A stretch of 64,000 nt of DNA from assembly GCA_963556695.1 (NCBI GenBank), contig CAUWAG010000010.1:4526001-4590000 (forward strand), written 5' to 3'. Under the pieces are notes generated by a model. It searched no databases, was not told where the DNA came from, and worked only from the letters and a program-made list of their open reading frames with translations. Position 1 is the first letter of the stretch. Each line of letters opens with the position of its first letter. The stretch comes from Anthostomella pinea. Lineage: Eukaryota > Ascomycota > Sordariomycetes > Xylariales > Xylariaceae. The translations under genes and the position numbers were made by a program. Below are positions 1 to 12,500 of the stretch, in pieces.

Positions 1-1
1 T

Positions 2-2296
2 CTCGAGGTCCTCGAAAACGACACGCCCAACCAGAATGTTGTTCCCAAGTCTCACCAAAAGGCGATTAAGTCGATGATCGACGGCTGTTACAGCGTCGTG
101 ACTGAACTTGACCAGTTGCTGGGAAAACTCGGGCAAAGGACTGGCCCAGTCGGGGCTGTGGTCGTGTGGGCTGAGGATATGGAGAACCAAGTTGGAGCTA
201 TGCGAAGCCAGCTGGGAATACGCCGAGAACTACTTGCTCTGACTTTGAGCGTTACCACGGCGTATGTTCGGTTATTCCCTGGAACTGCTCGTTACTTACA
301 GGCAGTAGATCACTTGCAAAATCCATCAAGCAAGACACCAAGTCCATCAAGCAAGTGACCAAGTCCATCAATCAAGACACCACGTCTATCAAGGATGACA
401 CGAGTACCACCCGGAGAGACCTTGCGGCTCTCAGGAGCGACATAAACCAGCTCGTGGAACATGTCAACCATGCATACAATCACCCTTCGAATGGCATTGG
501 ATCCGAAAACAATAGGGGCTCACTTCTGAGGCATTGCGCAGAGACGGTCACTACCTTAGTCCAAGAAGTCTGCCATGACCTGGAGTCAAGCATCGCCATC
601 AATGAGACCGCTCCTATCTCTCTGAGCAACGATGCATATTCGGCAAAGTTTCACGCCGTCGAGTCTCAGGCAAACTCCAAGCAGCAGACATTATCGTCCA
701 TATGCTCGACCCCTGCGCCGCGACTTTCCCAAACTAGTGCAGTGACAACAGCATATAGCACAAAAGCTTCATCATCGTCAGGGTCTAGCTGGGCTCGACC
801 TTGCTCTACTTTCAGCTCTACGCAATCCACATTATTCAATGGGCAGCGGAAAGGCACCCAGGTAAGTCGTGCAGCTCACTAGCTCACGTATATATAAACT
901 AGATATGTTGTAACTAATCCAAGATCTAGCATGCGCCGTTACCGTCTCGAAAGGAAGTATCCCAACAGCACCATGAGGATCTGATCGATTTGAGCGAACA
1001 CGTGAACCTCACAACCCTAAGCCCAGCCGACTCGATTCCCAGTGGTCCCTTCCCCCAAGCCGTCTCAAGCAGGGACACGCCACGGCATACATCCTACCAA
1101 GGAACAATAAAGCCCATCCAGTCATCGTCATCGAAGCCGATAACATTGCCGCCGCCCGAACTCATGCATACGTCGAGGCTCGAGTGCCTGTACCTTGCGA
1201 CCACCAAACCCAGCTTCAAGATTTGTTCCCTAGATGTGTCCACCTATGGGTCCCTTCTGGCTACGCTTGGACAGAAGGAATTCGCTATGTATCACTTCGG
1301 ACGCAAAGGCACCCCAAAGGAGAAAATGAAGTTGAAGAACCTGAAGAATCCCTACCGTATCCAAATATGCCCCTGCCATGCAGATCATGTGTTTGTATGG
1401 AACTCCCAGAGCAAAGGAGCGCGTCCCTGGAGAGCCAATGAGTCTGAGGTGGAGGTATGGAGCCGCGGAAATGGTAAATGGAAGCCGGTCAACAGGAGCA
1501 GCTCGACCATATCTTGTGGAATCCTGAATTTCGATTCAAGTTCTCGAGTACGCCCGAGTCAGATCTTGATATCCAGGACATCGGTGGTCCTGATTATCAT
1601 CTTTGGAACGAGACAATAGCGACTGGCAACACGTGTGTAGCTCTTCTGAAAACATTTGAACGGCACCCACATCGAGCTATTTGATTTTGATCATACACAA
1701 GAAGATCCCGAGGATCCGACCGACAATTTAGATGACATGGTGGAGGAGGATGAGGAATTGTCCGGCGCTACAGATGATACAGAAGGATCTGAGACTCTAT
1801 CCACCTCTACAGAGGATGACGATAGAGACAACACGTACTACTTCCCCCTGGGGGGACCACGAAGCTTCACTGTTGACGGAAGTGACTCTCCGTACTGTAG
1901 CTGGAGAGTCATCGAGTTTCGTGTCAGCTTCGAGGTAGAGACCATCGTTCTTGTTCGCCGACCTCGAAATGGCTCGCTACTGGACATGTACAAACCTACC
2001 GGCATCGACCAAGCATGTGGGCCTTCGAGTGCGGCAGTTTTTCTGTCTCGCAGGACTGTCATTTCATCGCTTATTGCGATATCGCCCGGATCTCGATTAC
2101 GGACCTGCGCACGAGACAAATGGCGCTCGAAATTCCTTGGAGCGATATAGGACCCGACTCTCAACTTCCACTTTTGGCTTTTAGCCACGGGGGCAATTCC
2201 AGCATGCTTGCTGTTACGAAGCGGAAGCGCGACTCGGTCCAGGTGTGGGAGATTAGTGAGGAGAAAGAGGACAAATCTGACTCCGACGGTGCATAG
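2..2296 (+). pseudogene. PigL_N-like / propeller protein gene, left-truncated and frame-disrupted
   Basis: The reading frame is open from the window edge, so the 5' end is missing. The first part resembles the fungal PigL_N-type helical N-terminus found on many NLR-like and propeller proteins. A 44-nt intron (262-305) and a clean 68-nt intron (862-929, with TAACTAAT branch point) join three exons in one frame down to about 1545. After that, coding-like sequence jumps frame: first to the frame around 1545-1650, then to the frame of 1656-1940 (acidic D/E/T-rich segment), then to the frame of about 1960-2296. The last part has WD/propeller-like text (AFECGSFSVSQD, VQVWEIS) and ends at TAG 2294-2296. 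I found no introns that repair these jumps. It is either a decayed gene or carries several sequencing indels. Function is unknown; a signalling or self-recognition role would be inference. Confidence 0.5.
319..402 (+). repeat. four in-frame 21-nt repeats
   Basis: Four consecutive 21-nt units encode a seven-residue repeat (KSIKQDT, KSIKQVT, KSINQDT, TSIKDDT) just after the first intron. The heptad length and spaced isoleucines suggest an amphipathic helix or coiled coil. Confidence 0.75.
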
Positions 2297-3101
2297 CCTT
2301 GGTATCAGGCGGTATTTTCCTGACCATGATGGCTTGGTGGCAAGATCTGGCCTGTGGAGAGGTCAACCTGTGTACGGCCAAGTGTCGGCACGGTAGCAGT
2401 GCTACGATCGTTTCTCGCGGAGGAAGATGTTGACATGGTAATGCATCACTTAAACCTGACATAAGCTGCAATAATGAAATTCAGCTCGAATCAAGAACTA
2501 CAGCCTGTTGACGTTTTGCTGGACGCGTCTGAGTTACAACTAACTGCCTCCCGTAAGGTCATCGTGCGAGCACGTGCCCGAACTTCCCTGGCATGTCGAA
2601 CCTGACCCACCTTCGTTCGTTCGGGGTGACCGAGGAGTCTCTTGCGTGGTCTCGACACCCGTACCACTTATTGAATGGTTGAAGTAATTATCGGCTGCTT
2701 CACTTGGGAACGTGAGTATTGTACACGGTATGCGGACCACGAGCCCAATTACTGAAGTAACGGGGGTTTCCAACTGATGGACTTGCATGGTGGCTACCTT
2801 GCATATCATAAGATACGATCGGAGCGTGTCATTCATTCCCTTTTGGCTGCTGTGTGGCACCAACCGAGGCCCATATGTCAGGAGAGCGGACTAGGTATAA
2901 ATAGAGCTGCGACTAATGGCGCTTCGTGTTACTACGAGGGGCAGCATTTACTGGACAATGGGGATTAAAGGATCTCGCATGACGAAAAGTCCACACGCCT
3001 GTCGAGGTCAATAGTTCTCTCGTTGTCTAGTGATGAACTATCTGCCTCTTCCTGTTCACGTTTGGTGCCACGAGGCAAGAGCGTCCAAACATCCACCATC
3101 T
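2297..3101. other. intergenic, nothing supported
   Basis: Only short overlapping open frames with no recognisable family or splice structure. A TATA-like TATAAATA lies near 2896, but no gene follows that I can support. Confidence 0.6.
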
Positions 3102-3157
3102 AACCCTCAACCCTCAACCCTCGACCCTCGACCCTCGACCCTCGACCCTCGACCCTC
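3102..3157. repeat. 7-bp minisatellite (R)ACCCTC x8
   Basis: Eight head-to-tail 7-bp units: three AACCCTC followed by five GACCCTC. It overlaps the 3' end of the minus-strand secreted-protein frame. Because 7 is not a multiple of 3, the protein repeats every 21 bp. Confidence 0.95.
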
Positions 3158-3728
3158 GGCGAACTTCCGTGCGCGCCCTCACCCGCCGGACCGGATGTGC
3201 AGTATCTCGCAGCATTGGTACTGTGACATTATTGGAGTCCCGCAGCCAGAAGCTCACCGTGGCATTCTGCTGGCAGCCCCAAAAGTTGCCCATCCCCTCC
3301 ACATCGACCCCACCATCGGCCGCGTTGATGGCCTCGATGAGCTCGTACACGTCCTCGTTGCCGACCTCGGTGGGGTTGTTGTTCCGCACGACGAGGCTGC
3401 AGTTCCCGCTCGTGCGGAGGACGTTCCAGTCGGCGAAGTTGTTGGCGTCGGTCGTGGAATTGAGAACCCACATGCCCGGGTTGGCGCGGGCCCAGGAGGC
3501 GATGGCGAGGCAGTCCGCCATGGTGGCGGCGTGGTTGTAGAGATGCGGGTTAAATTCGTGGGAGGCGCATTTGGAGTAGGGGGCTGCTCCCGAGCCGGCG
3601 GGGTCGGGGGCGAAGGGGACGGTGTCCATGCGCTTGGTTGTCGGGACCGCGCCGGGGGTAGGCGAGGCTAGGGCGCCAAGGGGCAGGAGGAAGAGGGTGG
3701 AGAGCTGCATGATGGTTGAGGTACACAT
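3114..3728 (-). CDS. small secreted Ecp2/Hce2-type effector-like protein
   Basis: A 204-residue frame opening with a signal peptide (MQLSTLFLLPLGALAS; Met at 3710 is the likelier start, Met at 3728 adds six residues). The mature part fits the Ecp2-effector/Hce2 domain: spaced cysteines, a W before a C-x-L-x-V segment, a VGNEDVYELIEAI segment and a late Cys followed by VSFWLRDS. Several N-x-S/T sites suggest secretion and glycosylation. Hce2 proteins are widespread fungal secreted proteins, some of which act as necrosis-associated effectors on plants; what this one does is unknown. Residues after the Hce2 domain are Arg/Gly-rich and end in a tail encoded by the minisatellite. A GTGAGG donor-like site just before the repeat means the repeat could instead be intronic. 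Expression level and host are not visible here. Confidence 0.72.
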   Translation of the reverse strand: MCTSTIMQLSTLFLLPLGALASPTPGAVPTTKRMDTVPFAPDPAGSGAAPYSKCASHEFNPHLYNHAATMADCLAIASWARANPGMWVLNSTTDANNFADWNVLRTSGNCSLVVRNNNPTEVGNEDVYELIEAINAADGGVDVEGMGNFWGCQQNATVSFWLRDSNNVTVPMLRDTAHPVRRVRARTEVRRGSRVEGRGSRVEG

Positions 3729-4537
3729 GGTGAAGAAGGAGGCGATGGTGGTGAGTTGTTGTGGCGTAAGTTGGTAGACCTGAGTGCTTGTTGGTGTGGT
3801 GGAGAGCAGAAACGGTGCTTCAGAGACGGGTGAGTGAAAGAAGAGGAGGAGAGGTAAAGCGAGAACTGCCTCCTATTTATGTATTCGAGCTCTGATCACC
3901 TAGGGGTCTTGATGTTCCTGTCTCCTATGTACCATGCATTAGGCAAGCATCTTGTCAAGTAAGGCGGTCAGTGTAAGCGGAGTGACCGCATACGGATGAA
4001 ATGCATTGTTTCACTGGGACATCCCCATCGTGTGATTATTCAGCTGTGAGACGTTCGTCCGATCAGGTTCGGCGGTCAAGCGAAACGAAAGCAGCTGTCG
4101 AATCCTGAGTTCGCTTTGCAAGCTGGTCGGGGTCACTCACTATAAGGACAAACCACAGCGGAGCAAAGGCAGGTAACTGTACTCAATTCGCATTAGTCAC
4201 GGAGGGTACTTATCTTCGAATGAGAGAACATTCGAGGGTTTGACAAGTACATGCCCCATGGCCAGTCCTGTGGTTTGACCTGCTGCGGACCGCCATGCTA
4301 GGAAGTCTTCAGATTCAATTTGAAGTCGACGGTACACGATACGTGATCCTCCACTCAGGGGTCTGGGCTTCTACACACTGACCACAGACTCGCAGTCTGC
4401 CTCCAAGGTCGAGTCACCGCTGAAAGGGTCCTATCTCGCAAGCAGTAGTCAGTGGTGTTTGCTCTTTGATACGCAGCTTGGGACTTCATAGGTCATTATT
4501 GCGTAGATATGTTGACGGTATTTGACGAAACACGGTA
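3729..4537. other. intergenic: promoter side of the secreted protein, 3' side of DUF6601 gene
   Basis: A TATTTATG element near 3875 lies about 150 bp upstream of the minus-strand secreted-protein start. The rest has no supported feature. Confidence 0.5.
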
Positions 4538-5708
4538 TTAGACTCCCCCTCCGTGTCCATCCGAGCCTTGTGAACTGTCCTTGATGGACGACACAGCGAT
4601 AGCCTTCCCAGGCTCATTCCTCCAGTACGGCTCTACCCCCATCTCCCGGAACCTCTTCCCCTCGTAGTCCTTCGTCACGATCCAGTTACTGACAAACATG
4701 GCCAAAACACCAATGATGATCCCGACACCGGCCACCAGCGGCGCAATAATGCTGAAGACGGTGAAGCCATAGCTCACGCTCTGGAAAGCGCCATCGGACT
4801 GGAGCCGATCTGTCCCCAGCCCGACCTGCATCGCCGTCAACACGATGACGACGTAACCGAGTATTGTCGCCAGGGCGCCAAAGTTGTCGCGGATCAGGTC
4901 GACATAGACCGTGTGCGCAGCGACCTTGGAGTAGCCGCGCAGAAGCCAGCCCTTTCGGAGCCGGTAGACCTTGTTCAGGCGACTCAGGCGAAGCTCTCCG
5001 TACCAATACCTCGGGTTAACAGTGGCGTAACAGTGATTACTTAATATCTCCCTGGAGAGCTGTTTCCAGTTCTCCCAATTGACTTCTAGGGGAAATAGGC
5101 CCTTCTCCTTCGCCATACGGAAGTCGCTCTCGTACGCGATGAGCGCCGTGTACGAGAAGAGAAACCCCCGTGCGCAGCGGGCGAGCTCGGGGTTGGGCAG
5201 GATACGCTCCGTCCAGACGTCAGGCTCGAGAAGCCAGGATGGAATGGGCTTCAGGAAGATGCGGTGTTTGTGCCATACCAGGTGCAGTTCCGGGTTCTCG
5301 GTGATGGTGATGTCCCGGTTGATGAGGACCTGGTGGTGAAGTGGGCGAGGCGGCATGGGCCGGCCACATACCTGGGAGTCGTTAGTCCTGCGCGTTCATT
5401 GGGTGTCATGCTGTTTGCTCTCTGTGCCTACGTACCCATAGCCAGTCCTGGACGGCGTTGAGTCTCTTGACGAGTAGTTCAACCTTCAGGAAGTCGGAAT
5501 CGGCTTGTGGCGCGACGATGTGATCCGCCTCTGTACGATGCGATGCTGGTAGCAAGGCCGTGAAATCTGACGCTTGGTGGGCGTCGCGTGGTGTGCCCCG
5601 AGCCCCAAGAGCCCGAGTTGTGAACGGCAAACATGGGTAGTCCATTGGTGATGATGATGATGATGATTGTTGTATGGCCTTGTACACAGTAGGATGGGCA
5701 AGTCTCAT
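4538..5708 (-). CDS. DUF6601 family membrane protein
   Basis: Two exons, 5708-5436 and 5371-4538, with a 64-nt intron (5372-5435; GTACGT donor, CTAAC branch, CAG acceptor). Joining them gives the conserved core DWLW-VCGRPMPPRPLHHQ, followed by TENPELHLVWHKHRIFLKPIP, which I recognise as the fungal DUF6601 family (sometimes mis-annotated as subtilisin-like). The C-terminal half has two hydrophobic segments, FGALATILGYVVIVLTAM and SIIAPLVAGVGIIIGVLAMF, so an integral membrane protein with two or more passes is likely. Start is either Met 5708 or Met 5645; the stretch between is Ser-rich and low complexity. Family members are common across ascomycetes but no biochemical function is established. 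Confidence 0.82.
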
Positions 5709-6569
5709 AGCTCGATAGTCTGCAAATATCCCTCGATCCCACAGTAAATCTATTTAAATGGAAACAAAGCAGAGGCGCGTCTGCCGGCGAGAAGTCTGAA
5801 GCTGAATGTCTGCCGCAGGAGGGGACTCTAGTCTCTAGGGCTGAAGGGGTGGGCTTCTGGACTATCATGGGTTTGATTTAGTCTGACCAGGCCCCCGGAC
5901 ACCCAATCAGAAGGAGTTGGGCACCACACCACGACTACTGCATGCCACATGGTGTGATCTATTTGTAGATACTCTTCTAAGCGACAAGTCAGACATGCCA
6001 GTTCATGGAGGCGAGGACTCATGAAACCTCCCGGAGTCAGGTACGTGTATAGTATAATGTTACAGGCTTAACGTGTGGCATTCGAACATCGAACATGCAG
6101 GCTCCGCAAAGGGAGATTCGCATACTCTAAATGTTAGGCACAAAACATTGAGGAGGATGACCCCGATCAGCGGCTCCTCCCACTAGTTTTATCCATAGCA
6201 AAAGGTCAGCTAACGTGATACGGTGCTGACTGTATTTCCAATGCGACCCTACCCATGCCGATTTAAATTAGAGGCCGCCGGGGGGTATCCTCAGCCGCAC
6301 GCGGGTAGGCGGGTAACGATGGCTGCCTGGGCTTCTTCGAGCCCTTCGAGGCGACGCCATGGCGGCATGGTCATGGGCATGGTCATGGGCCGGGGTGTCT
6401 GCCGGCGAAGATTGGGGGCGGCTCACCCAACACCTTGGACTTGAGAAGTTGCTGACATGTTCTGCCATCTTATTAATACTCATTCAACCGCGAAACCCCC
6501 TTTGCTGCGTCGCGCAAGCCTATCCAGTCATCGCTGCTGGCCTCATTCACACTGGAGTCGCCGCTCGTC
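5709..6569. other. intergenic, divergent promoter region
   Basis: Separates the divergent DUF6601 and NLR genes. It holds short direct repeats of CATGGG/CATGGTCATG around 6358-6392 but no supported gene. Confidence 0.5.
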
Positions 6570-9500
6570 ATGTCTTTACAGCGTTCTGCGACGCGCAAGG
6601 CCGGCTCAGTCCCGGCGAAGCGGAAGAAGGACTACGACATTGTTCAGCAGGGAATCAAGGAACTTTACCCCTCTGACAAGCCCAATGTCGTCCCAGATAT
6701 CGAGTGAGTCGGACATCCATGAAGAAGTGTTCAGTCCTGACAGTTGGTAGCATCGTACTCGTGCCGGGCCTTGGCGGCCACCCAGAGAGAAGCTGGATGT
6801 CTGAGAGTACCAAATTCAACTGGACTACGGATGCCTTGGTCAGAGATTTCCCGAGAGCACGAATACTGCTGTATGAGTACGAATCTGCCTGGAGGGGTTC
6901 CTTGAAAATAAAGCAGTTCATGAGCAACATTGCCATGACCCTACTGGTTGGCCTCAAGAGCAAGCGCGAGGTAGGTCTACATCAACCCTCCCGGCGAACT
7001 CGGGTCTGACAGAATCTCAGGGCTGCTCGAGACGACCTATCGTCTTCATTGGACATAGCATGGGCGGTCTTGTGGTCGCAAAGGCCATCACTATCGCCGA
7101 CTCACGACGCGACAAATTCCCCATCATGTTCGAGGCAATTGCCGCGTCCATCTTTTTCGGGACGCCCTTTAATGGAGCTCCCGTCGCGTCAGTGGCGGCC
7201 ATGTATGCCCAATTTGCCGAGAAGATCGGTGCAGCGACCGCGTCCAAGCTGCTGGACCTGATGAAGCCTGGTGACGAGGCGCTTCGAGAACTGAAGCATG
7301 AGTTCATGCGCCTTGTGGGAAAGCTGAACCCGAAAATCGACTGCTTGTGCTTTTACGAAGAACAACCGACTGACTTTTCGAAGATGGCGGGTTTGCCTGG
7401 TCTCTTCGGGCTGTCAAAGCTTGCGATACCCAGCAAATACGCTGAATTCGTGAGTCGTGATTCCGCGACTCTTCCGGGCGTTGAGGAGTGCGGACTTGCT
7501 TGCAATCACCGGGATCTGGTCAAGTTCGATGGGCCCAAAGACAACAGATGGAGTCAGCTGGTTCGCGACCCGTTGAAGAGCGTGATTCATGGAGCCCACC
7601 TCGCGGTGAAAAACAGGTTGAACTCGGTGCGCGATATTGATCGGACAATGGTCAGCGGTATCATGGATGCTTTGGAAGGAGTGCAGCTTCAAAAGAAACG
7701 CAAGATACTAGCACAGACGTTCGCCCAATCTTCATGGATCACAAAGGAAGCCGAGTATACTCAATGGCTTGTCCACCCGGGGGGTGACCCAGCACAGGCA
7801 GCCGCCCCCAGAGGGGAATGTTTGTGGATTAGGGGCCCCGAAGGTAGAGGCAAGACCAGCGCATCAATGGCCGCGATTGACGAGGTAGAGACGCTGATCC
7901 GAATCAACGACGAGGAGAACACAGGCCAGGACCCTATCCTCCTCGTCTACTTCTTTTGCGACTCAACGGCTGCCGATTGTTCCACAGCCGAAGACTTACT
8001 GAAGAGCCTTGTAAGGCAGCTCATCAGTCAACAGGAGACCTTGGCTCCGTATGCGAAGTCCTTTGCCAAGAAAAAGACCAAGGAAGAAGGAAGCAAGTCA
8101 CAGGCCCAGGTGACCGTCGAGAATTTATGGTACATATATAAACATCCCAGCCCGAGACCCCGAGCCCTGGTTTCGAGAACAAGCTTTTCTGTTCCCTTTC
8201 ATTCTGCATCTAGAACATGGCAGTACGGGTTTAAAGACAGGATGTTAACGTACACGCAGGCAGTCACTCCAAGACATGCTCACGGACGAGTTCATCGGCA
8301 GTAAGGTATTCTTCGTCCTGAATAATCTCCACGCGCTTCCCGAGGACTCCGACTCCACCATCAAGCTGATGAATTACATCAACGCCGAGCTTCAGACCAT
8401 CAACAGCATGGACACGAAGCGCGTTCCTACAAGGTGGTTCATCACCAGTAGGGAGGCACATAATCTCGATCAAGCGCTGAAGGTTGATGGTGTTCGACTC
8501 ATCGACCTCGAGGACGAGAAGTACGGCGACCAAGTGCAGATGTCCCTCAGAAAGCATGCGAAGGACAAGGTTTCTACGCTGGAACAGGCGAAGAAGTACA
8601 ACAAAGCACTTGCTTATTTCGCGAGCAGCCTTATTGGCAAGAGAGCGCAGAACACGCAGTGGATCGACATCACCTGCGTACAACTTGAAGAGCTCCCCCA
8701 AGCCGAGAGCGACCTCAAGGTACGCCGTGTGCTCGAGACTATGCCGCAGGACCTGCAAACGCTGCTCAACAATGCGTGGCTTCAAGTGTTTCAGTCGAGT
8801 GGAAAGGAGGCGGAGAAGATCAAGGAGATGTTGCGAGCTCTTGTCATCACGTATGAGGACCCCACGGAGGCAGTACTTGGGGTGCTTGCTGGACTTTGCT
8901 CCAGCGAGGAAGAAAAGGCCGAGTTACACGGCTTGATCGAGAAGTGCAAGCCACTAATTACCATCAAGAGAGATGGCACGGTTTGCTTCATGAACATAGT
9001 TGTCAAGACGCATCTTCTCGAAAACTCCAAGCAGCTGCTTGGCTTGTCGACCGAGGAGATCAAGTGGCAACATGGCATCCTCGCGCTTCGCTCGTTCACT
9101 CACATCAAGGAGAAATTCGATTTTGAGCCAGAGGCGAAGCCTGAAGTGAACCCCGACGGCGACGCAAATGAGGTCGCGTCTGACCACGGAGGAGAGGCAG
9201 ACGATGGGGACAGCAACAACGACGAAGAGAGTGACGAAGAAGAAGAGGATAGTGACGACGAGCAGGATTCAGATTCAGATTCAGACGATGATGACGACGC
9301 GTCCGAAAGTGAGGAGTCGGAGGACGACCCGGACCCCGAAGCCGACATATTAGAGGATCGCGCGATGCCTTACGCGGTGAAGTACTGGCTTCGTCATGCA
9401 AGCAAAGCTACAAGGGAAATTGCCGAAGACTTGAGCCTAGAACGAGACTTCTGGATGCCGGGTTCGCGTATACGGCATCGATGGCTTGTTGAATATTGTC

Positions 9501-12500
9501 GTATGACCAGCACGTTTGACGACTTCGACTACAAGTCTCTCACAGGCTTGCACATAGCTGCTTCCATTGGCTTCCGACGACTAGTAGCAGCGCTGATCCG
9601 GAACGGCTACGAAGACGAGATCAAGACACGGGATTCGCTGATAAACACGCCGGTAGGTCCCGCGAAACTTATATCACTGGGACAGTCGCTAACGCAACCC
9701 TGTGTAGCTTCATTTTGCGGCATTTTTCGGTCGTCCAAAGATCGTCGAGGAGCTTCTCAACAAGGGCGCGGTCATTGATGATGGGGATGACATAGGCGAA
9801 CAAACACCCCTCCACATGGCCGCATTTGGGGGTCATGTTGAAGTCATGAAGAAATTACTGCTAAGGGGAGCCAATCCCAACGCGACGACGAGCGACATCG
9901 GGCCTGTGGTGAACGCGGCTATTTCCTCTGGTAATCGTGCCGCTGTCGAATTGCTTGTCGAGAAAGGCGTTTCACTGATGATAGTGGATCGGCCTGACCT
10001 CGACGCGCCTCTGGCTCTGGCCGCATTACTCTCTGACGTCTCCATGTTCGAGTATCTCATACAGAAGTATGCAGACAAGCTGCCTGCTACGGAATATAGC
10101 AAGGCCCTTGTCAAGTCCGCCGAGGCAGGCAGGATCGAGGTCTTCAACAAGCTGCTCGAGTTCCAGCACAGCCAAGAGTACTTCCAAGAAGCGCTCGACG
10201 CAGCGGTCGGCGAATGGAACTGGGATATCGTCACAGTCCTACTCGAAAGGCGACCTGGACTCGATTGCAATAACCTTTTCTACGAAGCAGCTACAGGTAC
10301 GGAGCCGCAAGACAAGATACTTGAAGTGGTCTGGCAGTACACAAACGGGTCGATCTCGCCAGAGACCCTGAACAAATCACTCTATGACGCCACAGATAGG
10401 GAGAAGGAGTCGACGGTGAAGTTACTCCTGGAGAAGTTTGGGGCCAATCCGAATGCTACCGGAGATGAGTAAGTCCTTCTTTCGTCAGGCGTGCCGGCAG
10501 AATGAGACTGACGCTTCCACAGCTATGGCAATGCATTGACAGCCGCTGCTTACGATGGCACCATGGAGATCATCGACTTGCTACTGAACGCCGGTGCGGA
10601 CGTGAACGCCCCTGAAGGCTGGGCGATCCAAAGCGCTGCAGCGGAGGGCCATCATGAGGTCGTCGAGAAACTGCTCGAAAAAGGTGCTAACGTCAATGCA
10701 TTCACTACGAATGAGAATTTCGAAGCCGGGACAGCCCTCCAAGGTGCTTGCGAGGCTGGCAAGGCCGACATCGTCTCGCTTTTACTTGAACACAACGCGA
10801 ATCCCAATCTCGGCGGAGGTACAGACTCGCCACCCATCATCGCAGCCGCGATGCGTGCAGAAGAAGAGATCCTCGCCATGCTCGTCAAGGCCAAGGCCGA
10901 TCTGGACGTGTTTGGCGGCTATGACATGTCGTCGCCCCTCATCAACGCCGCAGCCTACATGCCGCGAGAATCGCTCCAGATACTGCTTGACGCCGGGGCT
11001 AACATCAACCTGCCGGACAGAGACGGCGACACGGCCCTCATTGTTGCTTCGAGACGAGGCGACGAGGAGGCTGTCACGTTCCTGCTCGATAGCGGTGCCG
11101 ACATCATGCATGCGAGCAAGGAAAACGAAAATGCTTTACATGCGGCGCTGGAGAACGAAAACGAGGATTGCATGAGGGTGCTCGTGGACCGCGTCACGGT
11201 GCTGTTCGGCGCTCTGAAGACGGCTATGGACTCAGGCAATACGGCAGCCATTAGCATTGTGCGTAGTGTGGCGAGCAGCAAGCAAGGCCTCAGTTATGAC
11301 GAGGAGCCTCCCACTGCCGATGCTAGAGGGTCAAAGCAAGCATCTGAGCACGGAGGTGACACTGATGGTGATGATGGTGGCGATGATGATGATGATGATG
11401 AGGAGGAGGAGGAGGGTGGTGATGGTGGTGATGAAGACGAGGGTAGCCAGCAGGACGACGACACGCCTTCGACACATCCTGGGGAAGCCGAGGAGACCGA
11501 TGGCAACCACGACAAAGGCGAAGCTGAAAACCAGAGCGCCTTTGAGGAGCAGCAGGTCTTCAACGTCCCAGACACCACAAGCGATCTGCCGGAAGATCTG
11601 AGAGCCGCGATAGGAACGCAAGTCTCGCTACTCACCCAATTTTCGCCCAGAAACACAGAGGAGCAAGCAGCCGCTCCTGATGCCGTCCCAGAGCAGCCCA
11701 GTTACCATCGTCAGTCAGATTGGCAGATAGAACCAGAGCATAACCAGTACGCCGCATCCCAGCAACGGTCCCAGGAGCCGACCACGAACCAGAGCCAACC
11801 AGTCCAGCAAGCTCAAGTGCCAGCTGAACTGCCTGGACAAGCACCTATCAAGAGGAAACCAGCTCCAAGAGCCTCCTATGACGGCCAATCCTCACTCTAC
11901 ACCCAGACGCCGTCGCCTCAGCCGTTGAACGTCGGATACAAACCACCACCGATAGCTCCCTACCGGCCTAGTCGAGACAACAGCTCCTTCCAAGGCGCCC
12001 AGACGTCCCAGCCAACACCAGCGTATCCGAGTCCTCAACAACAACAGCCCACACCTCCGCCAGCGTCGACCGCGGCCTACCAGAACATACAAGCATACCA
12101 ACCGAGCCAGTCGTCCCAGGCCGCGCCGGCCGCCGCGTATCAGGCCCCGAGCCCGTACCAAGGGGCCTCAATGTACGACGGCTCGCACTACGGCGACGCG
12201 AGCGGGTCGTCGTCCCAACAAACTTACGCAGCCTACCACCCCGATCCGTATGGCAGCAACAACAGTACCACCCAGCAACAGCAAGTCTACAATTCCGACG
12301 GCGCCGTCCAGGCCTACCAGCCCCAGCTGTACCACGAGCAGTCGGCCCAGACGCAGGCGCAACAGTACCAGGGGTACTACGGCGGTAGCCCGAACCTGAG
12401 TGCCGACACTTATAATAACACCACTACCCAACAGCAGCATCAGCAGCACCAGCAGTACGACGAGATCATGTACGCGCAAGGCGGAGCGGACTGGGACGAC

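Noticed and set aside
3102..3157. CCCTCGA/CCCTCAA repeat as an internal telomere
   Set aside because: The unit is not the fungal TTAGGG/CCCTAA repeat and it lies in gene-containing sequence.
5479..5868. Minus-strand frame with a run of His codons next to the DUF6601 start
   Set aside because: It is the alternative-frame reading of the Ser-rich low-complexity 5' end of the DUF6601 gene.
9100..9401. Ser-rich minus-strand frames opposite the NLR acidic block
   Set aside because: They are the antisense of GA(C/T)/GA(A/G) codons and have no independent support.
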